A stretch of 64,000 nucleotides of DNA, taken from contig JACSVZ010000001.1 of the NCBI GenBank assembly GCA_014706295.1, positions 43,490,383 through 43,554,382 of the forward strand, given 5' to 3'. Of this stretch, positions 36,201 through 50,254 are shown one piece after another. The notes under the pieces were generated by a model, which saw only the letters and a program-made list of their open reading frames with translations, was not told where the DNA came from and searched no databases. A program made the position numbers and the translations under genes. Origin of the DNA: Lycocorax pyrrhopterus obiensis (Eukaryota; Chordata; Aves; Passeriformes; Paradisaeidae). Each line of letters opens with the position of its first letter. Positions within the stretch are counted from its first letter, which is position 1.

Positions 36201-39200
36201 TCTGGAGCCTGCTTGTACTGTCCAGCCACAAACAAGTGCAGGCAACACTGGAGCTGAGCTATGTGGTGAAATCCTGGATGTGTTATGGAAAGAGACAGGG
36301 TGTGATGTTGCAGTGCTGCATCTTCTGCAGAAGGTGTTGGTGTTTGGTCAGCAGTCCGAATATGCTTCATGCAGTACCTCCTTCTTAAACTCCTTAAATG
36401 TTTACTGTAATGCATTAGGAATGCCATATTTGCCTTTAGAACTCAGTCAACCAGCTCTTGTTCCTGCTGGTAGGAAGTAAACATCGCAGTACTCCTTAAT
36501 AAAACCTTGCCCTTGACGCTGAGGAAAGAATGCACACTTAAGGTGGAGTACTTTGGTGATCTCCAGCTGCTAGATGAGCCCTGTAGGATAACTCGCCAGT
36601 CTCAGGCTTCTCCTATCAGTACTGAGACCTTGTCACTTTGTCACCTGTAATTAGTGAGATGTGTAACAAAAGCATCAAACTGCCTTTACCACCACCATCT
36701 TTGTCATTTATATTGCTTAGGGAATTATGCCAAAAACTGTTAATTGGGAAGTATAAAAATATGTACTATGTAAAATGTAACTATAGATCAGAGGCGGCTG
36801 TATAGCAGTAATGGTTGGAATTCATCTGGCTAAACTAGATTTCTAAGAGGTAGTCATCCATTATTGAAACTGTCACCTCAGACATCTTCGATCCTTCACT
36901 GTGAAAAAACAGGCAGATCCAAAAAGTAATTGGTTTCATCCTAAAGTAGGCATTTAGGACAGGTTTGGCCAGAAAACATCTCTTTCTCTCTATGGACTAG
37001 TTTTAGACACTAAATTTAGGTAAAGTGAATCTCACTCAATATCTGTCCTAGCCTGACTTGGTATGTGTTCTGAAAAAAAAATGCTTTCTCTACATATGAG
37101 GACTTTTTTTATTGCTGTTCTGAAGCTGCAACAGAGTTACAGCAGTTTCAGCTGAGGAAGATCTGGCCTGCAATGTTGTTGTAATGTCTCCCGCATTGAA
37201 TGAAGTGACCTTATTTTACTTAGAATGGTACCGGTACATTATATATGTTTGCTAACCTATTATAAACTGGGGTTTGCACTAAGACAACTAAATTTGTTAG
37301 ATACTTCCATATGCAAATTTCTGTGATGAATACAAACTCTTAGATGCTGTGAAGATAATACTGTACTGTCTTGAATCTTTTAAACTTGTTTCCACCTGTG
37401 CTAACTTTGAATGTAAAATGCTGTAAAACAGCAGTATATACTCACTTAGTACTTGTTTTAAAGAAGAGTAGTAAATAAAATAAAAAGGCAAGGAAGATAA
37501 CAGTGATATTACTTTTCTGCAGAGGGTCATAAAAATTGAATTGATTAATAAAGAATTTATTCTTTACTCCACATTCAGGGGAGAAATTACTTCTGTAAAC
37601 TATTTCTTAAGAAATCTGATTGTTTATGTTAGTGCTAGAATAGTTGTCATACAGTTATACACTGAGAAACATCTTTTTTCCCCTTGAAAAAATCCTTTGT
37701 GATTATTTCATCCTGTAGATTCCCCTTGAAGAACTTGTTCTTCTTGTGTCATCTTTGACATAACAGGGAATCTTGAAATACACATTTTCTTATCTATATT
37801 TTAAAGATCTCGTGTAGTATCTATACTTATTTAGGAATATTTTCCATTTTTTAGAGTATATGGAACATTTTCAATTCATTTAAGAGTAATGTAGGATGGG
37901 TGTTGGAGCATTACACGCAATACTAGCATATGGATAAAATCACAGGAATTAGCAAAATTCCACATAGCTTTTGAGGAGCAGATGCTTTGAAAGGTGGCTG
38001 CTGTTAGGATTGTGACCTATACTACAGATTTAATCCATGGATTCAAACCATTAAATTGAAATCCTACACATCTTTCTGCAATACCAGCTCAGAAAGGGTC
38101 TTTCCTTCTATAATTTCCGTACAGGTTCACTTGACCCAGTCACCGAGCCTGTAAGGGCACTGCCTTGCCTTTGACTTTTGCCAAGAGCCTTTATGAAATC
38201 TCAGGTCTAGGGCAACGATGGTCACAGCTGAGTCAGAGGTTTACATGCAGTTATCCCTGCCCAGAAAAACAGATAGGGTACAGGATGGCCCAAATCATGC
38301 TAACTATGCGTACCCTGGATGCTTAAATCAAAGTTTGCTTTGTGCAAGTATTGAACTGAATCGTGTTTTCCTCTAATGTATTTCATGAGGCAATGATGCC
38401 TTGCTCTTCTAGAAGTGATGTCTGCCCTCCCCAGTCTGAACCACAATTTCCACCACTTTGCTTTCAGTGGTATGAGTGTTTGCAAGATCATTGCCAGATC
38501 AGGAAGCTACTCTGGCAGAGACCTCGCGCTGCATGGAATGAGCTTGTGTTGGCCCCAGAGCTGTCTCAATGCCTGAATCCTTGTGTACTCAAAAGGAGGA
38601 CAGTTGGAGTAAGGGAAGGATGACCTTCTCATCGGCAAAGTCAATTTAGTTTAGATTAAGCTCTGTGCTTAGTCTGTACCAGCATAGTTCAAAATTTCAC
38701 ATAGCCAGTGTGTTTGTCTCATCCTATTACTAAAACTTGCTGTGGAAGAAAAAAAAAAAAAGATGTTAAAACTTTCAGAATAATGTCTTTTTGCACATTT
38801 AAAGGGAAGATAAATCAGTCAAACATTCTGACAGTATATTTCTAATTTAAAGAATAAAACCCCAAACCCATTGGGTCAGACAGCAACTTCTTCCTCAGTT
38901 TTGCTATTTGGGCTTCCATCTGTCTATTGATGTTGATTAATAATCAGCTCACTTTTCTAGGGTAATTATATATGATAGATGATTAGGATTGCCTAGAAGG
39001 AGTGATGGAAAATGTTATAACTTCTGATATTTTTTAAGACAGAATTTGCCAAGGGATTCTGTTTCCAGTAGTAAGAGCCAGATAATAACTTACAAATTAT
39101 TCTGACATAAGACAGGGACAGTGAATAAAATGTATCGGAATAGTTCAGTTTCTTTTCATTGTGTTGCTATCAGTTGCTGCTTTTTTGCTTACTGAAGGGA

Positions 39201-39277
39201 CGAAAAATCTGATGACTCCAAGTCCCCTATTTTAATAGTCAGAATACTTGAATAAGTTTCTAAGGTTTTTTTGTAAT
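33239..39277. other. AT-rich non-coding stretch
   Basis: No gene or classified repeat was identified. A 124-codon plus-strand frame at 36106-36480 starts at a real ATG but has no recognised homology and no supporting signals; I treat it as chance. Small AT microsatellites and T runs occur near 33.77 kb. Confidence 0.5.
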
Positions 39278-39390
39278 GATCTGGGCCTGAGTTTCTTCAA
39301 CTGTAAAACAGGATTAATTTTTCACAGAGGTTTAAAGAGACACAATTAACTAATGTTTAGGGAACACTTTGAAATCCACGGCTGTAACTT
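39278..39390 (+). mobile_element. ancient L2/MIR-type retroposon remnant
   Basis: The stretch reads ATCTGGGCCTGAGTTTCTTC, then AACTGTAAAACAGGATTAAT, then CACAGAGG, then TTAACTAATGTTTAGGGAACA, then CTTTGAAATCCACGG. The order matches the conserved tail shared by ancient L2 LINEs and MIR-like SINEs in amniotes (CAGTTTC-CTGTAAAA-GGAT, GTTTGTAAAGCACTTTGAAATCC). The copy is strongly diverged, consistent with great age. Boundaries are approximate. Confidence 0.6.
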
Positions 39391-42300
39391 TAAAAAAGTT
39401 CTAAGCGAATTGTGTTCCAGAGATCTGTGTGTGTTACTCAGAAAATATTGTGCCAAAATATTCTGCCAAATATGTAAGTATCAATCAATCTGTTAGAGTG
39501 AAAACAAATTTGGAATTGCTAAAACTCAGTACATCATGGAAATTAATTAAATTAACAAAAAATGGAATAGCATGCTCCTGATATGGAACAGAAACTACCT
39601 GACGTGATTATTTTGAAGCAAACTTCATCTTCCATATGTCAAGAATGAGTTTTTCTTTACAGGCAGACCATAATGGAACAAGATCTGGACACATAATTGT
39701 AAAAAAACCATTTTTACTTTGATTAACAAAGGAACAGGAAAAGACACATTTTGTCTCTAACAGTGGTAAATACAGACTGACCCAGCTAACTTTGAGAGAA
39801 GTGCCCAGTTAAGAGTGCAGTTGTTCAAAGCTCGCTGTGTATCCACTTAAGAGAAGTATAAATCTCTCAGGACTAGAGTAATTGTAAATGTGTTGAATCA
39901 AGCTTTAAATCTGCCTGTTTTACTGCACCTTGTGAATAAGGAACTTTTATTCCTGCTATGTTTGACTGTAGTCCTACCATGGTGCCTCGGTTGCTAAATT
40001 TATATAATGAAAGATACCACCTATTAAATGAGAAGTGGGCTGTGCTAGTAGCAAGTCCAGCTATTCTTCTTTCTTTAAATAAATGGAAAAAAAGGAAAAC
40101 AAAATGCAGAATGTTGAACAACAACAACAAAACCCCAAGACAAATGCTGACTTTCTGATTATTGAGATCTACTTTATTTTTATTGTGTTATCCTGTTCAT
40201 GACAAGGTAAATCAGTAAAAGCACTAAAAGAACCAGACACAGTATAAGCAATGGATGAATGTGCCAAAATTCTATTTGTGTTTCATACATAATGGCATAA
40301 CAGCAGACAGCTCAAAAGCATGCAGATGAACCCTCAGTTTGTCAGGAGTTCAGGGAACAAAAAAGCAGCCTGCAGCTAGCTTTCTCCACCTATGCCTGGC
40401 ACAAATACATTAGCTAAATGCTGTATTTTATTGCTAAATAGAAAGAAACAAACAGTGAAATTTTAGCATCAAGCAAGAGCTAAAGCTGGCAGAAGAAGAA
40501 AAACAATAGCATTCAAAGAAAATAACAACAGCAAGGAGGGAATTATATGGTCCAAAAATGAATAAAAGACAAGGGACCACATCCAAACCCAGAATTGGTT
40601 GTAAAACATGGTCAGAGATAAAATATTCCCAGTGGAAGTAAGTGGGAGAGACACTATATCTCATATTGTGGTCAAGTAGAGAATTCTGCAAATCATCCTT
40701 TATACTGCCACCAAATACCATTTTGTGTTGGCACTGTTATCCATTTTTTGGCATTGCATGTTTCTTTCCATGCTTTTTAGGGGTTACTATTTTAATTATT
40801 TTAATCCCTTTTTTGTTCGTGGTGGGCTGTTATCAACACAAATACGTAGCATGTGCCTACTGCTGGTCTGATCAGTCAGAGCACAGCAAATTTTGGATAT
40901 ATTAATATGCTCTGAATGAGGCATGTGAAGCCTTTGCCCTTCATTCAAAAGGGTAATTTTAATTCTAAGGACCTTTTAGAATCCCTTATAATCACCTCTC
41001 AATAATAAAACAAAAAGAGTCCACAGCTCAAACACACCTGCATGTCAGCACCCCAAATGGATACAAGTGTGAGGTTATCTGATGGAAATGTGAATAAAGT
41101 AGGTGTAGAGCTTGCGAATCTTGTTCTAGTGAAATGCTGCATGTGTAGATACACATCAACAAAATAGCTAATGCAATATCCAACTGCCACCTAAGTGGTG
41201 AGATGGTTCTGCTTCTCCTATGCCCGTCCCACTGGTCCCTCTCCGCATCCACTAGCACTTTTCAGACATGCTGAACAGATTGTTTGATAAATTAACAGAA
41301 AATTTACATGATAAAGAAAAGTGTAGTTTTCAGCTCTTTCAGAGGCTGAAATCAATCAAAAGGGCATTTCCAGGAAGAGCCAGAGACATAGTAGAAGGGG
41401 AATGTGTCCTGCACAGTTGGGTATGCAGGCAGAAAATGGGGAGAAGGGCTGGGTGTCCACAGCCACCTTCTGTAGCAACAACTGGCTCATATCTGTCACT
41501 GAATTACACCTTCAGAGAGAGAAAATCCCCAAGAGCAGAAGAAAGTAACAAAGCATGACATAACCTCTGTGATAATGTATCTGTCATTGAGTAAAAGCTG
41601 AAGAAAGTGAGCATTTATGTGGAATGCTAATAGTTCCAACTTTGCAGCTCTAGGGAGGATTACTATGTACACCCCTTAAAAGAAAAAAATAAGATTACAC
41701 CAAATAAATGACTGAGTCATCAGTTTCTTTTCTGAATGGAAACAGTTTATGTTTTGTGATTTTTTTTTATGGCTATTTATCTCAAGAAGGGACAGAAATT
41801 TTGTCACTGATGGGAGTGCTTTTAACAAAATGGAAGCAAATTCTGCTGAACCAAAGTGAATTAGTGATTCAGGGAAAACACCTGGGGAAATATAAAATGG
41901 GAAAAACCACCTAGATACTGAAATGAAGGCAAAATAAAATTAAAGACAATCTGACACTGCCTTCCTCCCCATTAAAAAAAAACCCAAAAATCCAGAACCG
42001 GGATATGTGTTTCATGCTGTGTCTAAGAAATTTCTGTAGGTGTCCAGAAAAGCCAGCATGCTTGTTTGCCTTATCCAGGTGGAGCAGATTGTGCCAACAT
42101 TAATTCCAAGGTAGTGTGCCAGGGAGCACCATCCCAAAATACCACTCAACAACTCAAGGTAGGCTTGAGTGGGAAACTTTCACTGTATAGTCTTATAGCA
42201 GAGAGGAGTGAAATAAAACACAGAGGGGTGATCCCTAAAGCAGGAACAGATGAATTGCCATGAATTGCCAAACTCAAGACAGTGACCAAGTGGCTTTTCC

Positions 42301-43456
42301 TAGAGATTAAGACCTCTAATGAAGTGTGTATGTTTTATTGCAACTGAAAAAACTCACTGAAATTTGCTAAATGGAGAGCAAGACTGGAAAGATGTTGTAA
42401 GCAAAACCATTTTCTATACTGTATCTCATCTGTCCAGTTGGATGGATTCTGCATTTTCATGAAGTATCTTGTTCTACTTGGTTTTACAGTAAGATCAGAG
42501 ATGTATTTTCTTTCAGAATAAATTCCTTGAAATTTCTGGCCCACTGTAAGGATTTTCTCTAGTTGTCTAGGGAAGCACAACTGAAAAGATTCCAGAGTAA
42601 AACAGGCAGATAGAATAGGTGGCCAGCTAACTACTTGTCATTTAGAAAAGGTGTCCTCCAAAGAAAACTTTGGCCAAATTGCTGACAAAGATGAGCTCTG
42701 GGAAAGTCTGATAGACTTGAAAAATCACAGTCATAGATCTCCAGGAAAAAAGAGCTTGCTTTTATATTTGGACCGCACAAAGAATTTGCATAGGATTTGG
42801 GTATTTTTGCAACTGTTACCTAGTTTTTATAAACTGAGACCTAGTTGTAACAGGTTCAATTTACAGTGAATCAATTTGAAATATTTAGGTAGAACTGTAA
42901 TTGCACTTGAAATTGCTTGAAAATAAGATTAAGTCCCTCTGAGTTCTGAAATTTGCAAAGCTACAAACCTTAGTAGTACAGGCCTGTGACAGAAAATGAT
43001 TTTGGCTTTTGAGTGAATAGAGAAATCATGTTAAATCCAATTTGTGTAACGAGGGAGTATAGCAGTAATGGGTACATAATATTTGAGAGTTGATAAGTGA
43101 TGACATCATTTAAAAAATGAGGACAGGTTGGTGTGTAGGAGATACCACGTAGATGTTGCTGTGACTAAAATATTAACAGTAGTTATACTTGTGTGCTCCT
43201 TTTGTGATGCAGCAAAACCAAATAGAGTGTGTGTGTTGTCTTTGGTGAGTATACGACACATTCTTTTCTCTAAGTATCTCGTTTGGTCACAATATTTCTT
43301 GGTTGCCTACAGAAGGAGTTTTTTGTGATTCAGCTTGTAGAAAACAGTAAATGTCACCATGATATTTATCTGTGTATATTTTTCAATCACATAATCTTAT
43401 TACTTTCCTAGATCTAGATTTTTCTTCCTCATATAAAAACTGCCTTCTTTTTGTAG
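39391..43456. other. AT-rich non-coding stretch upstream of the first candidate exon
   Basis: No gene or classified transposon was recognised. If the 43.46 kb exon is real, this is at least partly its upstream intron. Splice-like pairs near 41.34-41.42 kb and 43.21-43.24 kb do not join to it in the needed phase. Confidence 0.4.
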
Positions 43457-43508
43457 GCAATCCCTTTGACTACAGTGGAACCAGTTATGATCAACATTAC
43501 TATTCAGA
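43457..43508 (+). CDS. candidate penultimate coding exon, gene not identified
   Basis: A 52-bp candidate exon is bounded by a good acceptor (TGCCTTCTTTTTGTAG) and a donor with a perfect intron side (GTGAGTAAAG). Entering with one base from the previous exon, it reads 16 complete codons starting NPFDYSG and ending HYYS, then leaves two bases (GA). The peptide is Tyr-rich. These two bases plus the first base of the 50857 exon make a Glu codon, and the frame then runs to a stop in that exon. A second frame also stays open across both exons, so frame choice is inference. I do not recognise the protein. No upstream exon in the required phase was found within the window. Confidence 0.5.
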
Positions 43509-46500
43509 GTGAGTAAAGGTGTTGCAATCTTGTCCTTAATGTGTATCTTTTCCACAATTTATTTATAAAATGATCTTTTTGGGTGTTTTTTTTTTCCCTA
43601 CCTTGGGAAAAATGATCAGAAGAACAATTTTTCAATTGTTTATAATAAATTCTTTATGATATAGTTAAGGAGAGGGGAAATTTTCTTACATCATTGTTTC
43701 TTGATAGGTATAGTATACACAGAATTTCACAGTGGATTTTGTTTAATTTTTTTTTAAGCAGTTCTTTATTCTAACATATTTGGTTGATGTTGTAGTTATT
43801 AAAACCCAAAATTAGTGACAATGTTAATGTTTCCTAAGCAACTACCCAGGGAAAGTGCAATATCCATTACTGTTAAAGCTCCTGCATTGGCAGAAATGAT
43901 GACAGATAAACTGGAATGTGTCAGTACTTTAATTCAGTTACATTGAAATGTAAAGACTCCAAAAGAATCTTTGTTAGGTTTTCAAAAAGCTAGCACTTGG
44001 ACTCCTACCCAGCTGCGATGGCACAGTGCAGTACTGTCTATGACTGGTGCCAGTTTCAACGCCATTGCGCAAAAGGGTTACTGAATATCCCTAACATCAT
44101 TTGGGCTGCAAAATGAGCCCCTCACTCAAATGAACATGTCTTCTCTACTTGCTATGAAGACAGTACACTGAGAGAATTTGCTAATTCGTTCTCATTCTGT
44201 TGTGTTTAATTATCACTTTCATCCCTTTTTCTTTTGTACTTAACTCTTTTTCTATTTTCCCTCCATTTTATACCTGAAACATAATAAGGTTCAATGTGAT
44301 AAAATTGATGTTTATAGACATTATATTCCAATTACACACTCCACACACCAAAATTTAACTTGATAGATTTCTGCTTTGGTCATTGAAAAGAAGGATAATC
44401 TGTATATTATGGTTTTATAAAAGAAGTCTCTATGCAAGAGAATCAGAGAGATTTAATTTGAGTTCTAGGGACTTAGGTATAACAGCTAGGATAGTAGTTT
44501 AAATATGTGCATGGATTTAGCTGAGTTGGGTCTAACCCAAATTTGTTTTTTCCCCCTAAAGCCTACTTTCTGTAGAAGAATGCACTTGTACTGAGCAGGT
44601 GCAGCTTATAGTCAAGTGTATAAAACATAACACACCCATTTTCAGTTCAAGTTCTGAATTACATATGCTGGGGGTACTCTATTCACCCATTTTGCTTCCC
44701 CTCAGAGGTGAGCATAGCTAGAAACAGGTCATCTACTGCCTATTCCTCCCTGTTCCAAATGGCGCTGTGCCAGCAAAGAGCAATTTTGAGTTGCAATTGG
44801 ATCTCATTGATTTCAGTGAAACCTCATTTCTCATAAAACTGGGAAATTCAGTTGCAAATCAAACTCCATATATTCTGTCACTAAAAAATTCAGACTTGTC
44901 CTGCTGTACAAAGCAGTGAAAGGTGTGGAAAAGCAAACTCTAGAGTTCATAGGGTGGTATAGCAAAGTTCTTCAGATGCTTGAAGAGCAATTGCATAACT
45001 TCTAATGTAAATCAGTCTGTCAGTCTACTTCAGATAGAAGGAAAATACAGCTCCGCAGCAGGATTTTAAAGTCAAATCAGGTGCAGTAAGGTAACCTTAT
45101 CTGGAATATGAACAAAAGAGCAGTTGCCAAGAATTAATGAATGATCTGCATAGACGGCTGACAATAATGGTAAGGTAGTTTGCACCTGTTTGGTACCTTC
45201 TTTCAGTATTACCATTGTAAATTGGAGTGTGTTAATGATTTAAGAAACAAAACCAAACCAACTGTTGCTAAAAAACCAGTAGATTATCTTAAAGGTAAAT
45301 CTTACTCATGTTCTCTGGAATATTTTTACGGGAAGCCTGGGGTATGCATAACCTTACAGTGTGAACGAGTCCTAGTTTGTAAGTTTTTGGGAACACGCAG
45401 GTTTCAGCTGTCAGGCAAGAATGGATGTATGTGCTGCTTTCTGTTAGGATATATTATAATGTTATAGTCAATGTCCTTATCTTACACATGTGGTTTTAAA
45501 AACAAAATCAATCAACCAGCGTTGTTGATAAAACTGTAAATACTCAAAATTACAAAGTTATGAGGCGTGCTCTTATTCTGGCTTCTGGGGAATGGGGCTA
45601 TGCCATGTATTTTCTCCTGTATTTCTTGAATACTGTGAGCACTGGGACCCTGATCTTCTGTAGCTACTCACATAAGTAATTGTATTTATTTAAGTAAGAA
45701 CAATAAATACTGATGGCCTTTGTATTTTGGGTTTCATGATACAAATTCCCAGTTCATATTTACATTCACACTCTTACATAACAAGAGCACTGAAAATCGC
45801 CTTTTCTGTGTATTAACTTATACACCTAAAATAAAATGTGGGTTTGTATTTTGAACACATTTTCCCTATTGTTATATCTAAACTATGTAATTTTAGTTGT
45901 TAGTTTTTCTTATAGATGATCTGCTAAGAGTTTAAGTGGAACAGTTGCTCATTAGTGTGTGACAAGTGTGAACAGGTTGATTGAAAAAAGTAATCAAAGA
46001 AGGCAACTAAATCAATATGTTTTCAATTCTTGTCTGTAGTTTGGACGTATTACTATCCAAAAAAATACATCAATTAAGTTGGATTAAATTCTGATTTCTT
46101 CAGAAAGGTTGCCTCTATCTCAAAAAGCATTGATTAAATGTGTTGCAACGAAAATCTTGTCAGTTTCAGTGTTCTTTAGGGGAGTTCCTATAGTAAGCAT
46201 CTAAAAAATGGTATGATTTATTTTTTTCATAACACTAGCTCCATCCCCAAAGTGACACAAGTGGGAAATCCCATCTGTGAATATCATCTGCTGCCTGTTA
46301 AATTACTTTACTCAAATTGGGTTTGGTTATATCAATCAACCTCAAGCTTAATGGAATTCCTGAGGAGGTGGTTAACCTTAATATCAGTTACTGGCAAGAG
46401 TTTAAATTACTATTTTTCACAGGGTACTGGGATGTACTATTTTATAGGAACATATTAGGTTTCCTCTAGTTAAACTAAATGCTGAAATATAGGTTCAAAC

Positions 46501-47977
46501 CCACAGATTTGTGAAGGAACAAGTTCAGTTCAGGCACAGTGGAGTGATAAGACAATATTCTCTGCATTTAGAACAAGACAGAAATACTTGAAAGTATTAA
46601 TGTAATACCAATATTTTGAGTATTTAAAAATGTGTTTAATAACTTTAATTTGCTGAACTAAAGTATGAGAACAGATATCTCACTACCCACAGAAAGGATA
46701 TAATTGTTTTTAAGCAAGGAGCAGTTTAATGGTGAACCTTTCAAGATTTGACCAACAATGACCAGAGGCAGCTGCTAATCAGCTGATAGAACCTCCTTGT
46801 ATCCTCTGAAGTTGAATAAGCTCCTTCTGGATAACCTAAAACTGGACTTCATGACAGACCCTAATTTCTAAAATTGGTTTAAGCTGACCAGCTGAAATGT
46901 ATTAATTTATTAGCTGCTATCAAATCAGAAACTGGAACCTTCTCACACCACTGAGGCTCCAAAGAGCTGGCAGTGACACAGTGCTATGTCTGTACTGTGT
47001 TTCAGGTAGCCTTCTATTTTTGTTATCTTTTCAGGTTGCAGTCTGATTGTAACCATTAAGGCAAAAGAGAAATTAGCATAAATCAATCCTTTTACTTCCT
47101 GATGGTCTTTTTCAACTTGTTGAAAGGATTATTTGAAAGAATAATCTGTTTACCTTTCCAATATGTGTACTAAAAAAAAAGAATCCATTTAACCAGTGAA
47201 GTCTGTAGTCATAATGCCAGATTATGAGTAGGCAGTAATGGTGCCAAATAATAAAAGGCAAAACAGTCAAGCACAAAGTGAATGACCAAAGTTATTTAAA
47301 ATACAACAAACAACGAAAAAGAAAAATTGTTCTGTGTATTGTTCTGACTAAAGGATGACTGGAAGTTTGGTTTACAGAAAATCATATTGAATATGTGTAT
47401 AAATTTTTGGCTATTATTTTCAGATTGAGAGAAATAAAGTATGAATTAGCAATTCATTCCAGTTGACTGGACTTCATTTCCAAAGCACTCTCAACATATA
47501 TTAAATATAATATGCTAGAAAAAACACTGTAGTGAAATTTATGGGAAAAAACTGCATACAATTTGATTAAAAAAAAAAAAAAAAGTAAACATTTACATCA
47601 AGCTACATACTGTTCTGGAAGGAAGTTAAACAGTGTTGAGGCTCACCCAAAAGGATGTCAGAGATGTAATCTGACACATGCTAAGAGGGCTCTCTCTGCA
47701 GAGGCCTTTGAAAGAAAATGTGTTTCCTCTCATTCTCTCAAGATTATACAATATTTAGAAACAGTCAGTAGTTCCAACTTTAGTACTTCCAGTTGGTCCC
47801 TGATGTAGGTTAGTCATGTATCATTTAAAACTTGCAGTGCTAGAATAGCAAAACTCTGAAGCAATTTTTCAGCATAAAAAAGTACCTAATTTAGGCTTGA
47901 GAATGAATGTAGACAGAACTGTACATAAGAAACTGATAATACTCAGAATTAGTCTTTTAATTCTTGACAGCTAAATT

Positions 47978-48057
47978 TATTAGACTATGGAATGGTCTCT
48001 CAGGGAAAGCAGTGAAAATTCAAGTATTTGATATTTTTAAAATAGGTTTGTCAAATG
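47978..48057 (+). mobile_element. ancient CR1 LINE fragment, end of ORF2
   Basis: The plus strand encodes a short segment, RLWNGLSGKAVKI followed by QVFDIFKIGLSNA and a stop. It aligns with the conserved end of CR1 ORF2 (the [17 protein letters not shown] motif region). It is much more diverged than the 20 and 32 kb copies, so it is an old insertion. A CR1 3' terminus lies about 400 bp downstream and may belong to the same copy. Confidence 0.45.
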
Positions 48058-48455
48058 CGTAGTAGACGTACGAGAGCAAACAATTACTTTGGCAAGCAGA
48101 AAGACTATAGCTGTCACCCAAACTATCTCATAATCTTGATGGGTTCAGTTTCTTTAACACTGGCCCCAGCATGTATCTTTTGCTCAACTAAGCAATTGCT
48201 CAGTAATGCAATTTTGAGACCATACCAAGGAATTTTGCAGTTTTGAAATAGCATGGATAAAATGGACCAAGTAAAATGGAGCGGCACTTTTTGCACATGC
48301 AAAAAAAGCATGCAGAATCTGAAAACTCTGTTTCTTTCACTCTCTCTGGGTCATAGAAGACTTTTTATTTGTTTTTCTAGATCAACAAAGCTTGAGGTTT
48401 CCTTCTCTTCTCCTGAGTTTGTGATGCTTTGGGAAATCATTTATAAAACATATAT

Positions 48456-48500
48456 ATGATTTCTAGAGGTCCCTTTCAACCCTAACAATTTTGTGATACT
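48456..48500 (+). mobile_element. CR1 LINE 3' terminus fragment
   Basis: The stretch reads GATTTCTAGAGGTCCCTTTC, then AACCCTAACAATTTTGTGATACT. This matches the CR1 3' terminal block with the final TTCTGTGATTCTG-like repeat. It is degraded. It may be the terminal part of the old CR1 whose coding end is at 47.98-48.06 kb. Confidence 0.65.
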
Positions 48501-50254
48501 CAAAAATGCTTTTCCAAAGAATGACCTTTGGCGTTCCTGTAGTCAGTGCCTAGGAATTTTTTTGGCCTTACGGCATAGTGGGAAAGCAGTGGGATTCATC
48601 ACTGGCACAGTCTTCTCTGTGACCTTTCCTGAGCATGTCAAATGAATTTGGCAATAGAAGTAAGTGGAATATTTGGTCAAAATAGTTCATTTTAGGGGTG
48701 ATGGAGGCTGTCACTCTCTCTCTTCAATGAGGCTTCCTGACAAAGAGATCAGAGCCATCAGTTTCTTTTGCCTGACACCAAGACCCAGTTTTGGTCACAC
48801 GCAACCATAGAAAAGTATTAACAATTTCCCTGTACGGAGCTGAACTGTCGGGTCGTGTCAGTTAGCCAAGACTTCTGAAAGTATTTGGTGCACTCAGCAA
48901 ACTCCCCATTTATAAAGTACCCCATACCTCAGTTGCATCTTCAACCATTTTACGCCTGTTTTTTCTTAGTCATCTCCGGATCTCCTCTCTTACACTTCGG
49001 ATACGGCTGAAGCTTCCTTACAGAAGCTTTAGCAACTGGCAGTCAGCATGGAGCTCTTTAACACACTGGTAACCCAACATGCAACTTTTCATAGAAGACC
49101 TAAGCTGTACTGGTTAGCCTCTGCAAACTGTTACAGTTCCTAATCCTAAAAAATCTGACGGAGGCTTTGTCTCTGCTAAGGAGAACATAGTTGCTACTGT
49201 CTTACTTAATGCCTTCAATTGAAACTGACATCATCAACAAAAATTAACAATTTTAATGTCTTATCTGTACATTGGCATATTACAAGCAGCCTTAGGAGCC
49301 CTAGTCAGCAAATCAAACAGTCAGTTGTACTGAGAAAAGATGTGACATGTAGGTAGAGGCAATGTCTTTTCTTGGAATAGCCTGTATAGTTGGAAATAGA
49401 GCATACAATCCCTTCTTAAGTCTGTTGTAGAAGCAACAGACTTCAAAGTTAAATATGAGTTGACAACGCCTGCTCAGTTTAATTTGTTTTGATTTCTCTT
49501 TACATTTGTGCCAAATTACTGGCTAGCAGTAGCAGGAAAAGAAAAAAGAAATGAAAAAAATGTACCTTTTTATGAGCTCACTTGATTCATCTTTTGTTTG
49601 CTTCCTTCCTGTACTTGTTTCTGCTATCAGCTGAATAATTTACTCCTGCCTGATACTGGTTTTAACATTCTGTATCTTTAACCTGGCTAAGCCCTCCATG
49701 CAGCCCTTGTTGGTTTGGGTTTTTGGTTTTTTCCTTTTCTGCAGAGTTAGGGGTTTTTTTTGCCATTTTAATGAGGTGAATCAGTTTATCTTGTGACCAA
49801 ATTATCATCAACACTTGTTTTAAGTAAGCTGTAGGAGTGTGGGCTAGTGCAGATGGAAGTGAAAAGCAAAAGTTTCTCCTTTGAGAAAGAAAAAGCTTTC
49901 AGTCCCTGCTGTACTTCAGAAGCCGACCCTGAAAGATGGGCAACTGGATGTTTTCTCCCAGGGAGAATAGAAGTGTTTCTGAAGCTTATGGGCATTACCT
50001 TTGCCGTATATCCAGGACAGATGTGAGAGGTAAATACAGTGGTTTGTGGAATAGATAACTGAAAAAAAAGGAGCCAGCATTCAAAACACAGAGCAGCTTC
50101 CAAAGTTAGTGGAAATAAAAGTGGAAGTAAATTTTGTTGTTGGAAGGGGTTTTCTTAAGATAGAAATTCAGATGGAGCACTGTGCCAGTATTTGCTGAAG
50201 CTATATGCATGAGGAACTAGGAAAATTACCTACCTATGGAAGGTAGAGAGAAGA

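Noticed and set aside
36106..36480. 124-codon plus-strand open frame starting at an ATG
   Set aside because: No recognisable domain, no splice or promoter signals, and a few frames of 100-120 codons are expected by chance in a window this size.
43212..43243. 32-bp stretch between a fair acceptor and a strong GTGAGTAT donor
   Set aside because: None of its open frames ends in the phase needed to join the 43457 exon, so it is probably a chance pair of splice-like sites.
45207..45294. Candidate exon between the two accepted exons
   Set aside because: It has a fair acceptor and a donor, but including it after the 43508 donor puts a stop codon in frame after about a dozen codons.
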